Assembly: GCA_017451265.1 (NCBI GenBank)
Contig: JAFSPU010000006.1
Location: forward strand, 1 to 64,000
Direction: 5' to 3'
Length of the DNA: 64,000 nucleotides
Source: Clostridiales bacterium
GTDB lineage: Bacteria; Bacillota; Clostridia; Saccharofermentanales; Saccharofermentanaceae
The notes beneath the pieces were generated by a model, which saw only the letters and a program-made list of their open reading frames with translations, was not told where the DNA came from and did no database searches. Each line of letters begins with the position of its first letter. Position 1 is the stretch's first letter. Of the stretch, positions 56,447 to 64,000 are shown piece after piece. The translations under genes were made by a program, and so were the position numbers.

Positions 56447-59400
56447 GTGCCCGGAGAAAACCAGAATAAGAAGACTATAACTTTCAGTGAGATCGCATTG
56501 GCGCTGGCGAACGACTACGACAGCATTTTTATAATTAACTCCGAGGACGACAGCTATGTCGAATATCTTGCGGAGGGTGATAACAAGGAGCTTGTAAAAA
56601 GAGCTTCAGGTAAGAACTTCTATGAGGACGTTAACCATGATGCCCGTGAACAGGTTTATCCTGATGATCAGGACATGTTCATTGAGTCTTTTAAGAAAGA
56701 GAATATCACCGAGATCTTAAGGACCGGCAAGTCGTTCTCCATTAACTACCGTCTGATGATAGAAGGCAAGCCGTATCACTATTTTCTCAAGACCATTAAG
56801 GGGGCTGACAAGAATGTAATCATCGGCGTACAGAATGTGGATGATCAGGTAAAGCGCCAGCGTGCTGATGAATTGGAGAGGATCACATATCAGCACATCG
56901 CGGGAGCCCTCGCGAGCCGCTATGAGGCCATCTACTATATTAATGTCAACACTGATGCTTATACCGCATACAGCACATCCGATGAGTATGCCAAGCTCGG
57001 AACCGCCAAAGAGGGTACGGATTTCTTCACCGACATGGTGGCGGACGTTAAGGCATTAATCTATAAGGAAGACGTGAAATACGTCATCTCCGAGCTTCAG
57101 AAGGATAACCTGCTTAGGAACCTGGAGCTGACCGGAAACGTCACGCTCACTTACAGGCAGCTATTAGGTGACGGTACCAAGTATGTAACGAATTCCATCG
57201 TACGTCCGAAGAATGATCCCGATCACATCGTTATGGGTGTGGCCAATGTCGATGCACAGATGAAGCGCGAGCAGGAGATGCTTGAGAATAATCAGATATA
57301 TAACGAGATGGCGCTGGCTCTGGCGAGCCGCTATGAGGTTCTCTACCGCGTTAATGTTAATACCAACGAGTATTACGAATACAGCGCCAGCTCCCAGTAT
57401 ACCAAGCTTGATATAGGTAATAGGGGAGACGACTTCTTCGCTGATACCCAGCGCAATATGAAGCGCGATATCTATGAAGAGGATTACCCCATGATGGCCC
57501 AGGCGATGGATAAGACGAATCTTCTGAGAAGGCTGAGTGCGCTCGGCAAGATATTCCTTAACTACAGACTCCTGTTGGACGGCAGGCCGCAGTATGTAAA
57601 CCTCGTCATCCTCCGTCCTAAGGAAGATTCCGAGCATATCATCGTCGCTCTCGAGAACATTGATGAGGCCAAGAGACGTGAGATGGAGTTTGAGGCTGCC
57701 ATCGGCACCGCCATCGACATGGCAAACAAGGATGCCCTCACGGGTGTTAAGAACAAGCACGCCTATGTAAGCCTTGAGGGGTCTCTTGATAACGAGATCA
57801 TCAGCGGCGAGAATGTGGAATTCGCCATTGCGGTGTGTGACATCAACGGCCTGAAGCAGGTTAACGACGAGCAGGGTCACATCGCGGGTGACGAATATAT
57901 TAAGGAAGCGAGCAATATCATTTGCGAGGTCTTCGACCACAGCCCGGTCTTCAGATACGGCGGAGACGAGTTCGTCGTCGTCCTGAGAGGTACGGACTAT
58001 AAGCTGCGCCATGAACTGTTTAAGAGACTTGCCATCGAGCAGCATATTAACGCCGATAACGGCAAGGTTACCTTCGCTTACGGCATGTCCGAGTTCGCGC
58101 CTGAGACTGACCTTCGTGTGCAGGATGTTTTCGAGCGTGCTGACTCGCTCATGTATGAGAATAAAAGAAGGTTCAAGGGCGGCATAGACTTCGAGGATGA
58201 GACACCTGCTGATGAGAGCTATTCATTCGTAAGATTCTACGAGCTTTACGAGCAGCTCCTGACCGAGATGGTTACTTTCAAGGAGCCGAATGTTCCTCTT
58301 ATTGAAGATCTGCTTATCAGGATCAGTACCATGTTCAGATTAAGCAAGGGCATCACGCACGTTTATTCGAGTCCTCAGGAAGAACGAGAGGGTAAGGGTG
58401 AGGTGTTATGCTGCTTCGACAGGCATATTGAAGGCGTTGAGATCTTGTCGATCCGCGCCGTGACGAGCGTTATGTCGAGCGCACAGATGAAGATCTATAT
58501 GTCTCCTGATGAGGTACCGTTAAGCCCCGAGGAGCTGGCCAAGGTGGAGCTCGTTGTAAGGACGACCTTAAGCTTTATCACACGTAACAGACTTAAGGAT
58601 ATCGTCTATGACCTTGCTTATTTCGATGAGTTCGGCTACCCGAATCTGAGGTCCTGGAACAAGTCTATGATGGAGATCCTGCATACCCCTGCTTTCGTTT
58701 CAAAGGTGTTCTTCAGATATAACTTAAGACACTTCGTGCTTGTTAATAAGGAGTACGGAAGACCTGTCGGCGACCGGGTCATGAAGACGCATTTTAAGGG
58801 CCTTGAGAAGCTCATAGGTGATGGCGGATTCCTGGGACGCTTAGGCGGTGACAACTACATCGGTTTCTGTGATAAGGCACGGATGTATGAGATCATCGAA
58901 TACCTCAATGATACGCGCGTCAGGATAGACGAGAACAACTCAGTTAAGATCAAGTGCAGCGCGGGCGTGTTCGTGGTAAGGCCTGAATTCAAACCTAATG
59001 ATCCGGGTGACCTCATGGAGAAACTTACCATGTCATTCAACATCGCTCAGAGCGGAGGCAAGGATCAGATCGTATTCTTCGATGAATCGCTGCTGAAGGG
59101 CAGAGAGAAGCAGATGCGTGTTCAGCAGATGTTCCTGGATGCTCTTAACAACCACGAGTTCGTTCCTTATTATCAGCCTAAGGTCGATGTCACCACAGGA
59201 AGGATCGTCGGAGGCGAGGCCCTTTGCAGATGGATCCGCGGAGGCAAGACTGTTCCGCCGATCGAATTCATCCCGGCGCTTGAGCAGACGAACGATATCT
59301 GCAAGCTTGATATGTATATGCTTGAGCATGTCTGTCAGAACCAGCGTGCCTGGCTTGACGGCGGTGAGAACAGAAAGCTCGTTCCGATGTCTATCAACTT

Positions 59401-59896
59401 CTCGCGCAAGCACATAATGAATCTGGATTTCCCGGATGCCGTGGAGCGCATAATGGATAAGTACAGGATCCCTCATTATGCCATTGAAGTAGAGCTTACA
59501 GAGACCACCGGTGATGCGGAATTCAGCGATATCAGGCGCGTTGTTTCGAGCTTCCATGAGAAGGGCATTAACACTTCCATCGATGACTTCGGCATGGGAT
59601 TCTCTTCACTTAATATTTTGAGGGATATTCCGTGGTCTACAGTCAAGGTCGACAAGAGCTTCCTGCCCGAGGAAGGTGATGATGAGAACTCCGATAAGAG
59701 CATTATGTTCAGGGGTGTCATCTCCATGGCAAGGGCCATGGGCTACAGTTGCATCGCCGAGGGCGTCGAGACCGAGTATCAGGTCAATATCATGCGCAAG
59801 TACGGCTGCAATATCGCGCAGGGCTACTACTACGACAAGCCCCTGCCGAAGGATGAGTTCGAGGCAAGACTCGTCACCAAGCTTTATGAGAAATGA
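56447..59896 (+). CDS. Cyclic-di-GMP signalling protein: three PAS-like repeats, GGDEF, degenerate GGDEF, EAL (1149 aa)
   Basis: No membrane segment, so it is cytosolic. Three PAS-like repeats of about 130 residues cover 10-410 (ALANDYDSIFIINSEDDSYV, ALASRYEAIYYINVNTDAYT, ALASRYEVLYRVNVNTNEYY). A complete diguanylate cyclase has RYGGDEFVVVL near 505. After a linker domain comes a second GGDEF-type domain with LGGDNY near 800, probably inactive. The EAL phosphodiesterase has YYQPKVDVTTGRIVGGEALC near 915, DDFGMGFSSL and VKVDKSFL, so its catalytic residues look intact. It could make and destroy c-di-GMP. GTG start with AAGAGGTG upstream. Confidence 0.9.
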   Translation: MPGENQNKKTITFSEIALALANDYDSIFIINSEDDSYVEYLAEGDNKELVKRASGKNFYEDVNHDAREQVYPDDQDMFIESFKKENITEILRTGKSFSINYRLMIEGKPYHYFLKTIKGADKNVIIGVQNVDDQVKRQRADELERITYQHIAGALASRYEAIYYINVNTDAYTAYSTSDEYAKLGTAKEGTDFFTDMVADVKALIYKEDVKYVISELQKDNLLRNLELTGNVTLTYRQLLGDGTKYVTNSIVRPKNDPDHIVMGVANVDAQMKREQEMLENNQIYNEMALALASRYEVLYRVNVNTNEYYEYSASSQYTKLDIGNRGDDFFADTQRNMKRDIYEEDYPMMAQAMDKTNLLRRLSALGKIFLNYRLLLDGRPQYVNLVILRPKEDSEHIIVALENIDEAKRREMEFEAAIGTAIDMANKDALTGVKNKHAYVSLEGSLDNEIISGENVEFAIAVCDINGLKQVNDEQGHIAGDEYIKEASNIICEVFDHSPVFRYGGDEFVVVLRGTDYKLRHELFKRLAIEQHINADNGKVTFAYGMSEFAPETDLRVQDVFERADSLMYENKRRFKGGIDFEDETPADESYSFVRFYELYEQLLTEMVTFKEPNVPLIEDLLIRISTMFRLSKGITHVYSSPQEEREGKGEVLCCFDRHIEGVEILSIRAVTSVMSSAQMKIYMSPDEVPLSPEELAKVELVVRTTLSFITRNRLKDIVYDLAYFDEFGYPNLRSWNKSMMEILHTPAFVSKVFFRYNLRHFVLVNKEYGRPVGDRVMKTHFKGLEKLIGDGGFLGRLGGDNYIGFCDKARMYEIIEYLNDTRVRIDENNSVKIKCSAGVFVVRPEFKPNDPGDLMEKLTMSFNIAQSGGKDQIVFFDESLLKGREKQMRVQQMFLDALNNHEFVPYYQPKVDVTTGRIVGGEALCRWIRGGKTVPPIEFIPALEQTNDICKLDMYMLEHVCQNQRAWLDGGENRKLVPMSINFSRKHIMNLDFPDAVERIMDKYRIPHYAIEVELTETTGDAEFSDIRRVVSSFHEKGINTSIDDFGMGFSSLNILRDIPWSTVKVDKSFLPEEGDDENSDKSIMFRGVISMARAMGYSCIAEGVETEYQVNIMRKYGCNIAQGYYYDKPLPKDEFEARLVTKLYEK

Positions 59897-59927
59897 GTCT
59901 TTTGAAGGCTTCTTCACATGAATATGC

Positions 59928-59943
59928 GCGTCCTTCGGGGCGC
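59928..59943. terminator. UUCG-loop hairpin between convergent genes
   Basis: GCGTCC-TTCG-GGGCGC, a stable 6-bp stem with a UUCG tetraloop. No T-run follows, so termination strength is uncertain. Confidence 0.4.
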
Positions 59944-59954
59944 TGTGCTGCGGT

Positions 59955-60704
59955 TTACGTGCGGAATTCGCTGCGGTTTGACTCCCTGCGGTACCTGGCG
60001 GGCGGCGTGCCGTAAGCTTCCTTAAACACCTTGCAGAAATAGCTTTCCGAGGGGAACGCGAGTGTGTTTGTGATCCACGAGACGGGGTGCTCGCTGTAGT
60101 CGAGCATGTTGCGCGCGGTCTCGAGCTTTTTGTCCAGGATGTAGGCCGTGACCGTGACGCCTGTTTCCTCCTTGAAGATGCGTGAGAGGTATGAAGAGGA
60201 GAGGCCGGTCAGAGCGCACAGGCCGCTCATTTTTATGCGCGTGTCGAGGTGCTCCAGGATGTAGTCGATGCAGGCTGCCACGGGCTTGGAGAAGACCTTG
60301 CCTGAGGACAGCTTCCTCATGCGGGTGGCGTACTCCAGGCTCATCTCGTCATGCAGCTCCGAGATCTTTTCCATGTCGGTCTCGCGGTCGGCGAGGCGTA
60401 TGTAGTAGTCGCTCATGCCGTAGGACTCGGACAGCGGCATGCCGCCTTCAATGCACATGCGCGCGATCAGTGCCGCAGAGATTATGAAGTGGTACCGAAG
60501 GTTTCTAAGAGCGTTTTCCGAGAGCACTCCGAGGCCCTCCTTGGCGCTGAAGGGTTCCTCGCATAACTGCTTTACTTTGAGCACGTTGCCGGTCTTGACT
60601 GCAGTGTAGAAGTCCATCTCCGGCATGTAAGGTGCATGCACGGATTCAGGCTCACGCGGCAGGTATTTTACGATGGAAATGTGTTTGTTTTTCTTGGCGC
60701 TCAT
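59955..60704 (-). CDS. AraC-family transcriptional regulator (249 aa)
   Basis: The N-terminal 140 residues are helical (YTAVKTGNVLKVKQLCEE, HFIISAALIARMCIEGGMP), not a cupin. The C-terminal helix-turn-helix pair reads MSGLCALTGLSSSYLSRIFK and PVSWITNTLAFPSESYFCKV, then YGTPPARYRR. It is divergent from the GH16 gene with 124 bp between starts, so it probably controls it. GAGGAA precedes the ATG. Confidence 0.88.
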   Translation of the reverse strand: MSAKKNKHISIVKYLPREPESVHAPYMPEMDFYTAVKTGNVLKVKQLCEEPFSAKEGLGVLSENALRNLRYHFIISAALIARMCIEGGMPLSESYGMSDYYIRLADRETDMEKISELHDEMSLEYATRMRKLSSGKVFSKPVAACIDYILEHLDTRIKMSGLCALTGLSSSYLSRIFKEETGVTVTAYILDKKLETARNMLDYSEHPVSWITNTLAFPSESYFCKVFKEAYGTPPARYRRESNRSEFRT

Positions 60705-60828
60705 GGGTAATTCCTCAAGAAAAGATTATAGCACTAAAATGTAAAAAATCACATTAAAAGAACAAAGCTGTCAAAGCCATAATGCTATCTTTAAAGCATC
60801 ACCGCTGAAACTTAGATGAGGTTATACT

Positions 60829-62247
60829 ATGCGTAAGGACAAGTTTCTTAAAGTAACTGCTGTTTCCGGCCTGTGCCTCAGCATTTTATGCTCATGTACA
60901 GCAACTCCCGCAGAAACTACGGAGGTTAACGAGATGAATGAGAATACCGCAGCTGAGACGACTGTACCCGCAACAGTAACCCCCGAGCTTGAAGGTTACA
61001 ACCTCCTTTGGGCTGACGAGTTCGACGGCGACACACTTAACGAAGCCATCTGGAACCGCGAGATGCGCGAGCCCGGCTGGACTAACAACGAACTTCAGGA
61101 ATACACAGATTCTGACGACAATATCTATGTTGAGAACGGCTGCCTTGTTCTGCGCGCCCTCCGCGAGGACAGAGACGGTACGCCTTACTATACTTCGGGC
61201 AAGGTAAACTCGCAGAACAACGCTCAGTTCCAGTACGGAAGAGTCGAGGTTCGTGCGAGGGTACCCGAGGGACAGGGCCTCTGGCCTGCCATCTGGATGA
61301 TGCCCCAGGACGAGAGCCTTTACGGACAGTGGCCTAAGTGCGGCGAGATCGACATCATGGAAGTTCTGTGCAATGACACCACTACTTCTTACTCCACTAT
61401 CCACTACGGCGAGCCTCATGCTGAGCAGCAGGGCATCTTCTACCTTGACAGCGGCAGCTTCTCCTCTGATTTCCATGTATGGGCAGTGGAGTGGGAGCCC
61501 GGCGAGATGAGATTCTACACAGACGATCAGCTCGTGCTCACAGTTAACGACTGGTTCACTGCAGCAGGCGGCGAGGAGCAGCCTTATCCGGCACCTTTTA
61601 ACCAGCCCTTCTTCGTACAGCTTAACCTTGCTGTCGGCGGAGACTGGCCCGGAAATCCTAATGATTCCACTGATTTCGAGAACGCAAGATTTGAGATCGA
61701 TTACGTACGTGTTTACCAGAGAGATGAGTACGACATGAACGTTGAGAAGCCCCCGATGGAATTCCGTGAGGCGCTCGAGGACGGCAACTTCATCTACAAC
61801 GGAGACTTTGCTGATGATGCTGAGGACTTGAACGATGAAGAGGACTGGTTCTTCCTGCAGCTTAATGAGGGTGTCGGTTCTGCCCGTATCGAGGATAATC
61901 AGATCATAATCGAGACCGAGAACGACGGCACGGAAGAGTATTCCATCCAGCTCGTACAGCCGGATCTGCCTGTAGTAAACGGTCACACATACAGAGTAAC
62001 TTTTGACATCATGGCTGAAGAGGAAAGAGACTGCGTCGTCTGCGTTTCCGCCCCGAGAGCAGGCTGGATCAGATACCTGCCTGACACAGCGATCGATATC
62101 GGACCCGACTGGCAGACATTTACCTTCGAGTTCACATCGAACGAGAGAGACGACAACTACGGAAGACTTGAATTCAACATGGGTAACCACGGTTACACTT
62201 CGACGATCCACATAACCAACGTAAGGTATGAGGATATAACTGAATAA
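60829..62247 (+). CDS. Lipoprotein GH16 beta-glucanase with C-terminal carbohydrate-binding module (472 aa)
   Basis: Signal peptide with lipobox ILCSC, Thr/Glu-rich linker, then the GH16 domain (about 60-305). LLWADEFDGDTLNEAIW, NNELQEYTDSDDNIYVENG and GLWPAIWMMP are present, along with the catalytic GEIDIMEVL (E-x-D-x-x-E) near 180. The M in the EIDIME motif is the form usual in laminarinase/beta-1,3-glucanases. Residues about 320-472 are a CBM4/9-like module (FIYNGDFADDAEDLNDEEDW, YRVTFDIMAEEERDCVV). It cuts beta-1,3(4)-glucans on the cell surface. GATGAGG precedes the ATG. Confidence 0.9.
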   Translation: MRKDKFLKVTAVSGLCLSILCSCTATPAETTEVNEMNENTAAETTVPATVTPELEGYNLLWADEFDGDTLNEAIWNREMREPGWTNNELQEYTDSDDNIYVENGCLVLRALREDRDGTPYYTSGKVNSQNNAQFQYGRVEVRARVPEGQGLWPAIWMMPQDESLYGQWPKCGEIDIMEVLCNDTTTSYSTIHYGEPHAEQQGIFYLDSGSFSSDFHVWAVEWEPGEMRFYTDDQLVLTVNDWFTAAGGEEQPYPAPFNQPFFVQLNLAVGGDWPGNPNDSTDFENARFEIDYVRVYQRDEYDMNVEKPPMEFREALEDGNFIYNGDFADDAEDLNDEEDWFFLQLNEGVGSARIEDNQIIIETENDGTEEYSIQLVQPDLPVVNGHTYRVTFDIMAEEERDCVVCVSAPRAGWIRYLPDTAIDIGPDWQTFTFEFTSNERDDNYGRLEFNMGNHGYTSTIHITNVRYEDITE

Positions 62248-62275
62248 GAAATTCTTCTCATTAACCCCCTGATAT

Positions 62276-62315
62276 TGACCCGCCTATGCCCCCAGCCAGC
62301 GCGGGTCATATCTTT
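62276..62315 (+). terminator. Terminator of the GH16 gene
   Basis: TGACCCGC (62276-62283), 17-nt loop, GCGGGTCA (62301-62308), then TATCTTT. Confidence 0.65.
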
Positions 62316-62340
62316 GCCCGGAATTCTTTCCGGACGCAGT

Positions 62341-62370
62341 GAAAGGGACTGTCTTGCGACAGCCCCTTTC
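62341..62370. terminator. Strong hairpin after the minus-strand DUF4214 gene
   Basis: GAAAGGGACTGTC (62341-62353), loop TTGC, GACAGCCCCTTTC (62358-62370); 13-bp stem with one A-C mismatch. It lies about 50 bp past the stop of the DUF4214 gene. Confidence 0.55.
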
Positions 62371-62421
62371 GAAATGGAAGTATGTTATGAAGTTGATCGA
62401 TTGATCTTGCCGGTTTATTGA

Positions 62422-63282
62422 TCAGAATCCGTAGTAAGCGCAGAGGTTAGTGAAGTTTGTCTGAGCTTCGAATGTCTGAATGAGCTGAGCTCTTGTCATT
62501 CCGTTGTTAAGAGCGTTAACCCAGTTGTTGAGGCCCTGTGTGTCAGGCTCTCTGTCGAGAAGTGCACGGTAGCAAGCTGTTACGAATGCCTTGTTGTCAG
62601 GATTCTTAGCGTTGCACTCATCGCTTCCGAGGATAGTAGCTGCAACCTGAGCGGGTGTCATTGTGCCGTTGATGATTGCGTTGGCGTACTGGTCTCTGGA
62701 AGGAATATCAACTGTTCTGCCGATGCCGATGTTGTACAGTCTCTCGATGTAGTTGTTGATAACGAGTCTTCTTACGGAGAGTGCATCCTGGTTGCGGCTT
62801 GTGGCGTAGATTGTACCGATGTTGCCGGCTGTTGCCCAGGAGATCGTCATTGCTGTAGAAACGTTGCCGCCGTTAGTTCCAAGTACGAAATCGGGAGCTG
62901 CGTTGGTATCGATCGGGATGCCTGCGAGTGTGGACTCAGCTACGCGGAGTGCGATACGAAGATCGGAACTTGCCTGTGTTACTGCCTGAAGGTCATCGCT
63001 GTCGAGAACCTTGAATGCGTTATCTCTGGCGCTCTCGAGACAGATCCTTACGTCGTTGGGAAGTTCATTGTAGTGGATTCCCAGGAAAGCTGTGGAAGAA
63101 TCGTAAACGTTGAGGAAGTATGTGCGTGTAGCGTCATCAACGTTAGCTGTCTGAGATGCTGTTGTCTTTGTCATTGTAGCTGCTCTGGATGTCATCGCTG
63201 TGAGCGGAAGTACCGAAGTAGCGAGTGCAATCGAAAGGATGATTGCGGGGAAAGTAGTCTTAATAGATGTTGTGTTTTTCAT
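62422..63282 (-). CDS. Secreted DUF4214 protein (286 aa)
   Basis: Signal peptide of about 35 residues (IILSIALATSVLPLTAMTSR). The middle (about 45-140) is helical and polar. The C-terminal DUF4214 part (about 165-286) has YIERLYNIGIGRTVDIPSRD, AATILGSDECNAKNPDNKAF and VTACYRALLDREPDTQGLNN, ending WVNALNNGMTRAQLIQTFEA. DUF4214 occurs in secreted and surface proteins; its role is not established. AGGAGG eight bases before ATG 63282 favours it over ATG 63288. Transcribed from promoter module B, the same kind as the two double-glycine peptides. Confidence 0.78.
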   Translation of the reverse strand: MKNTTSIKTTFPAIILSIALATSVLPLTAMTSRAATMTKTTASQTANVDDATRTYFLNVYDSSTAFLGIHYNELPNDVRICLESARDNAFKVLDSDDLQAVTQASSDLRIALRVAESTLAGIPIDTNAAPDFVLGTNGGNVSTAMTISWATAGNIGTIYATSRNQDALSVRRLVINNYIERLYNIGIGRTVDIPSRDQYANAIINGTMTPAQVAATILGSDECNAKNPDNKAFVTACYRALLDREPDTQGLNNWVNALNNGMTRAQLIQTFEAQTNFTNLCAYYGF

Positions 63283-63331
63283 TTTCATGTCCTCCTTAAT
63301 TCGATTAGTTTGTTTAACCTATCGTGGCTTT

Positions 63332-63395
63332 ATGTTGCCATGGATTAAGGGCGCAACCAATGTGCAGATAAAGTGCCGTGTGTCGCTTTTTCGAC
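63332..63395 (-). promoter_or_regulatory. Fixed-geometry promoter module B
   Basis: Minus strand: GTCGA-AAAA-GCGAC (63395-63382, inside the longer GTGTCG/CGACAC palindrome), 21 bp, TTGGTT -35 (63360-63355), 17 bp, CAACAT -10 (63337-63332). Spacings equal those of modules A and C. Confidence 0.6.
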
Positions 63396-63546
63396 ACGCC
63401 CGGGGGAGTATGTCGCTTAATGAACACAAAACGTGATAATTGTCCGTGAATATTTGTCTGTAACGCCATGTAGAAGCCTGGTCTATATTTATTTCTAATA
63501 TGCTATTATTACGCGTGCATTAAAAAAGAGTCATGGAGGACAGTGA

Positions 63547-64000
63547 ATGCGTAAGTTTGAAGGCTTTCAGAAGGGTGTTAATCTCGGCGGCTGGATCTCA
63601 CAGTTCAGCAAGTATGATACGGCTCACTTTGATACGTATATAACCGAGGAAGATATAAAGAACATCAAAGACTTCGGTTTCGACCACGTACGCTGCCCTG
63701 TTGACTATATCGTTCTTGAGGATGAGGACGGAGTGAGGAAGGACAGCGGCTACGAGTACCTTCACAACTGCCGCAAGTGGTGCGAGAAGTACGGTCTTAA
63801 TATGATCATCGACCTTCACGAGTGCCACGGCTATTCCTTCGATCCCATGAAGAAGGACGACAAGAAGCAGTTCTTCTATAACCCCGAGCACCAGGAAAGA
63901 TTCCTGAAGCTGTGGGAACAGATCGCTAATGAGTTTAAGGATTATACGGACCATGTTGCCTTCGAGCCTTTGAACGAGGTTGTTATGTTCGAGGTTGTCG
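63547..64000 (+). CDS. Glycoside hydrolase family 5 (glucanase-like), 5' part only
   Basis: The first 151 codons are in the window; the gene runs past its end. KGVNLGGWISQF is the usual GH5 opening, followed by FDHVRCPVDYIVL, NMIIDLHECHGYSFDP and AFEPLNEVV, where the Asn-Glu holds the catalytic acid. No signal peptide, so it is likely cytosolic or a short-oligosaccharide enzyme; beta-1,3- or beta-1,4-glucans are likely substrates. GGAGGACAGTGA precedes the ATG. The divergent region to the DUF4214 gene is 264 bp and holds promoter module B. Confidence 0.87.
   Translation, partial: MRKFEGFQKGVNLGGWISQFSKYDTAHFDTYITEEDIKNIKDFGFDHVRCPVDYIVLEDEDGVRKDSGYEYLHNCRKWCEKYGLNMIIDLHECHGYSFDPMKKDDKKQFFYNPEHQERFLKLWEQIANEFKDYTDHVAFEPLNEVVMFEVV

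Noticed and set aside
60892-62211. Open frame of 439 codons on the minus strand opposite the GH16 gene
   Set aside because: GH16 motifs and the signal peptide on the plus strand are unambiguous; the reverse frame shows no domain.

Overview
The window looks like chromosomal DNA of a Gram-positive, anaerobic, polysaccharide-degrading member of the Clostridia, probably from a gut or rumen. Evidence: strong AGGAGG-type ribosome binding sites, lipoproteins with lipoboxes, a GH25 lysozyme, a perfect CIRCE element in front of a small heat-shock gene, a YesM/YesN two-component pair, DUF6462 proteins and a Tn916-type integrase, DUF4214 secreted proteins, and glycosidases of families GH2, GH3, GH5 and GH16. 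The exact genus cannot be fixed from sequence reading alone. No rRNA gene, tRNA gene or CRISPR array was recognised.

Layout. 1-2.8 kb is the end of an integrative element: three DUF6462 genes (one cut by the window edge, one with a duplicated domain), a ribbon-helix-helix protein and a tyrosine integrase. 3-16.9 kb is an accessory zone of small secreted, membrane and lipoprotein genes. It also holds an L-2-amino-thiazoline-4-carboxylic acid hydrolase-like protein, a methyltransferase-STAS fusion, CIRCE-controlled Hsp20, two short peptides with double-glycine leaders, an NSS transporter, a membrane-tethered ECF sigma factor and YajC. This zone contains several 3' ends of otherwise missing genes, an exact 44-bp duplicated gene end and a duplicated 40-bp promoter/operator.

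16.9-24.9 kb is a minus-strand sugar operon: GH2 beta-mannosidase, YihS-type aldose-ketose isomerase, PfkB kinase, and a GH3 enzyme with permuted domain order, with a divergent AraC regulator. Read together they give mannoside to mannose to fructose to fructose-6-phosphate. 25-31.5 kb holds a TetR/alpha-beta hydrolase pair, GH25, a membrane 4Fe-4S protein, and a TetR-SDR-condensation-domain cassette. 31.5-35.2 kb is a two-gene operon of a PEP-synthase-like protein and a RelA/SpoT-type synthetase, with a strong terminator in its own leader. 35.2-45.3 kb holds an ABC-F gene with a six-codon leader peptide and attenuator, PrsW, a large RND transporter with a coiled-coil insertion, a twin cyclic-nucleotide-binding protein and a solo HerA-like ATPase.

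45.3-64 kb holds a DUF4214-transglutaminase protein, mnmA, a ChvE/MmsA/MmsB sugar importer followed by YesN/YesM and a membrane-anchored sugar-binding protein, a PAS-GGDEF-EAL protein, an AraC regulator, a GH16 glucanase, a secreted DUF4214 protein and a GH5 gene cut by the window end.

The most unusual observation is a promoter module of fixed geometry found three times: an inverted repeat GTYGM-N4-GCRAC, 21 bp, a TTGG-type -35, 17 bp, and a CARMAT-like -10. It precedes both double-glycine peptide genes and, over 50 kb away, the secreted DUF4214 gene, which suggests one activator controls a small regulon of exported products.
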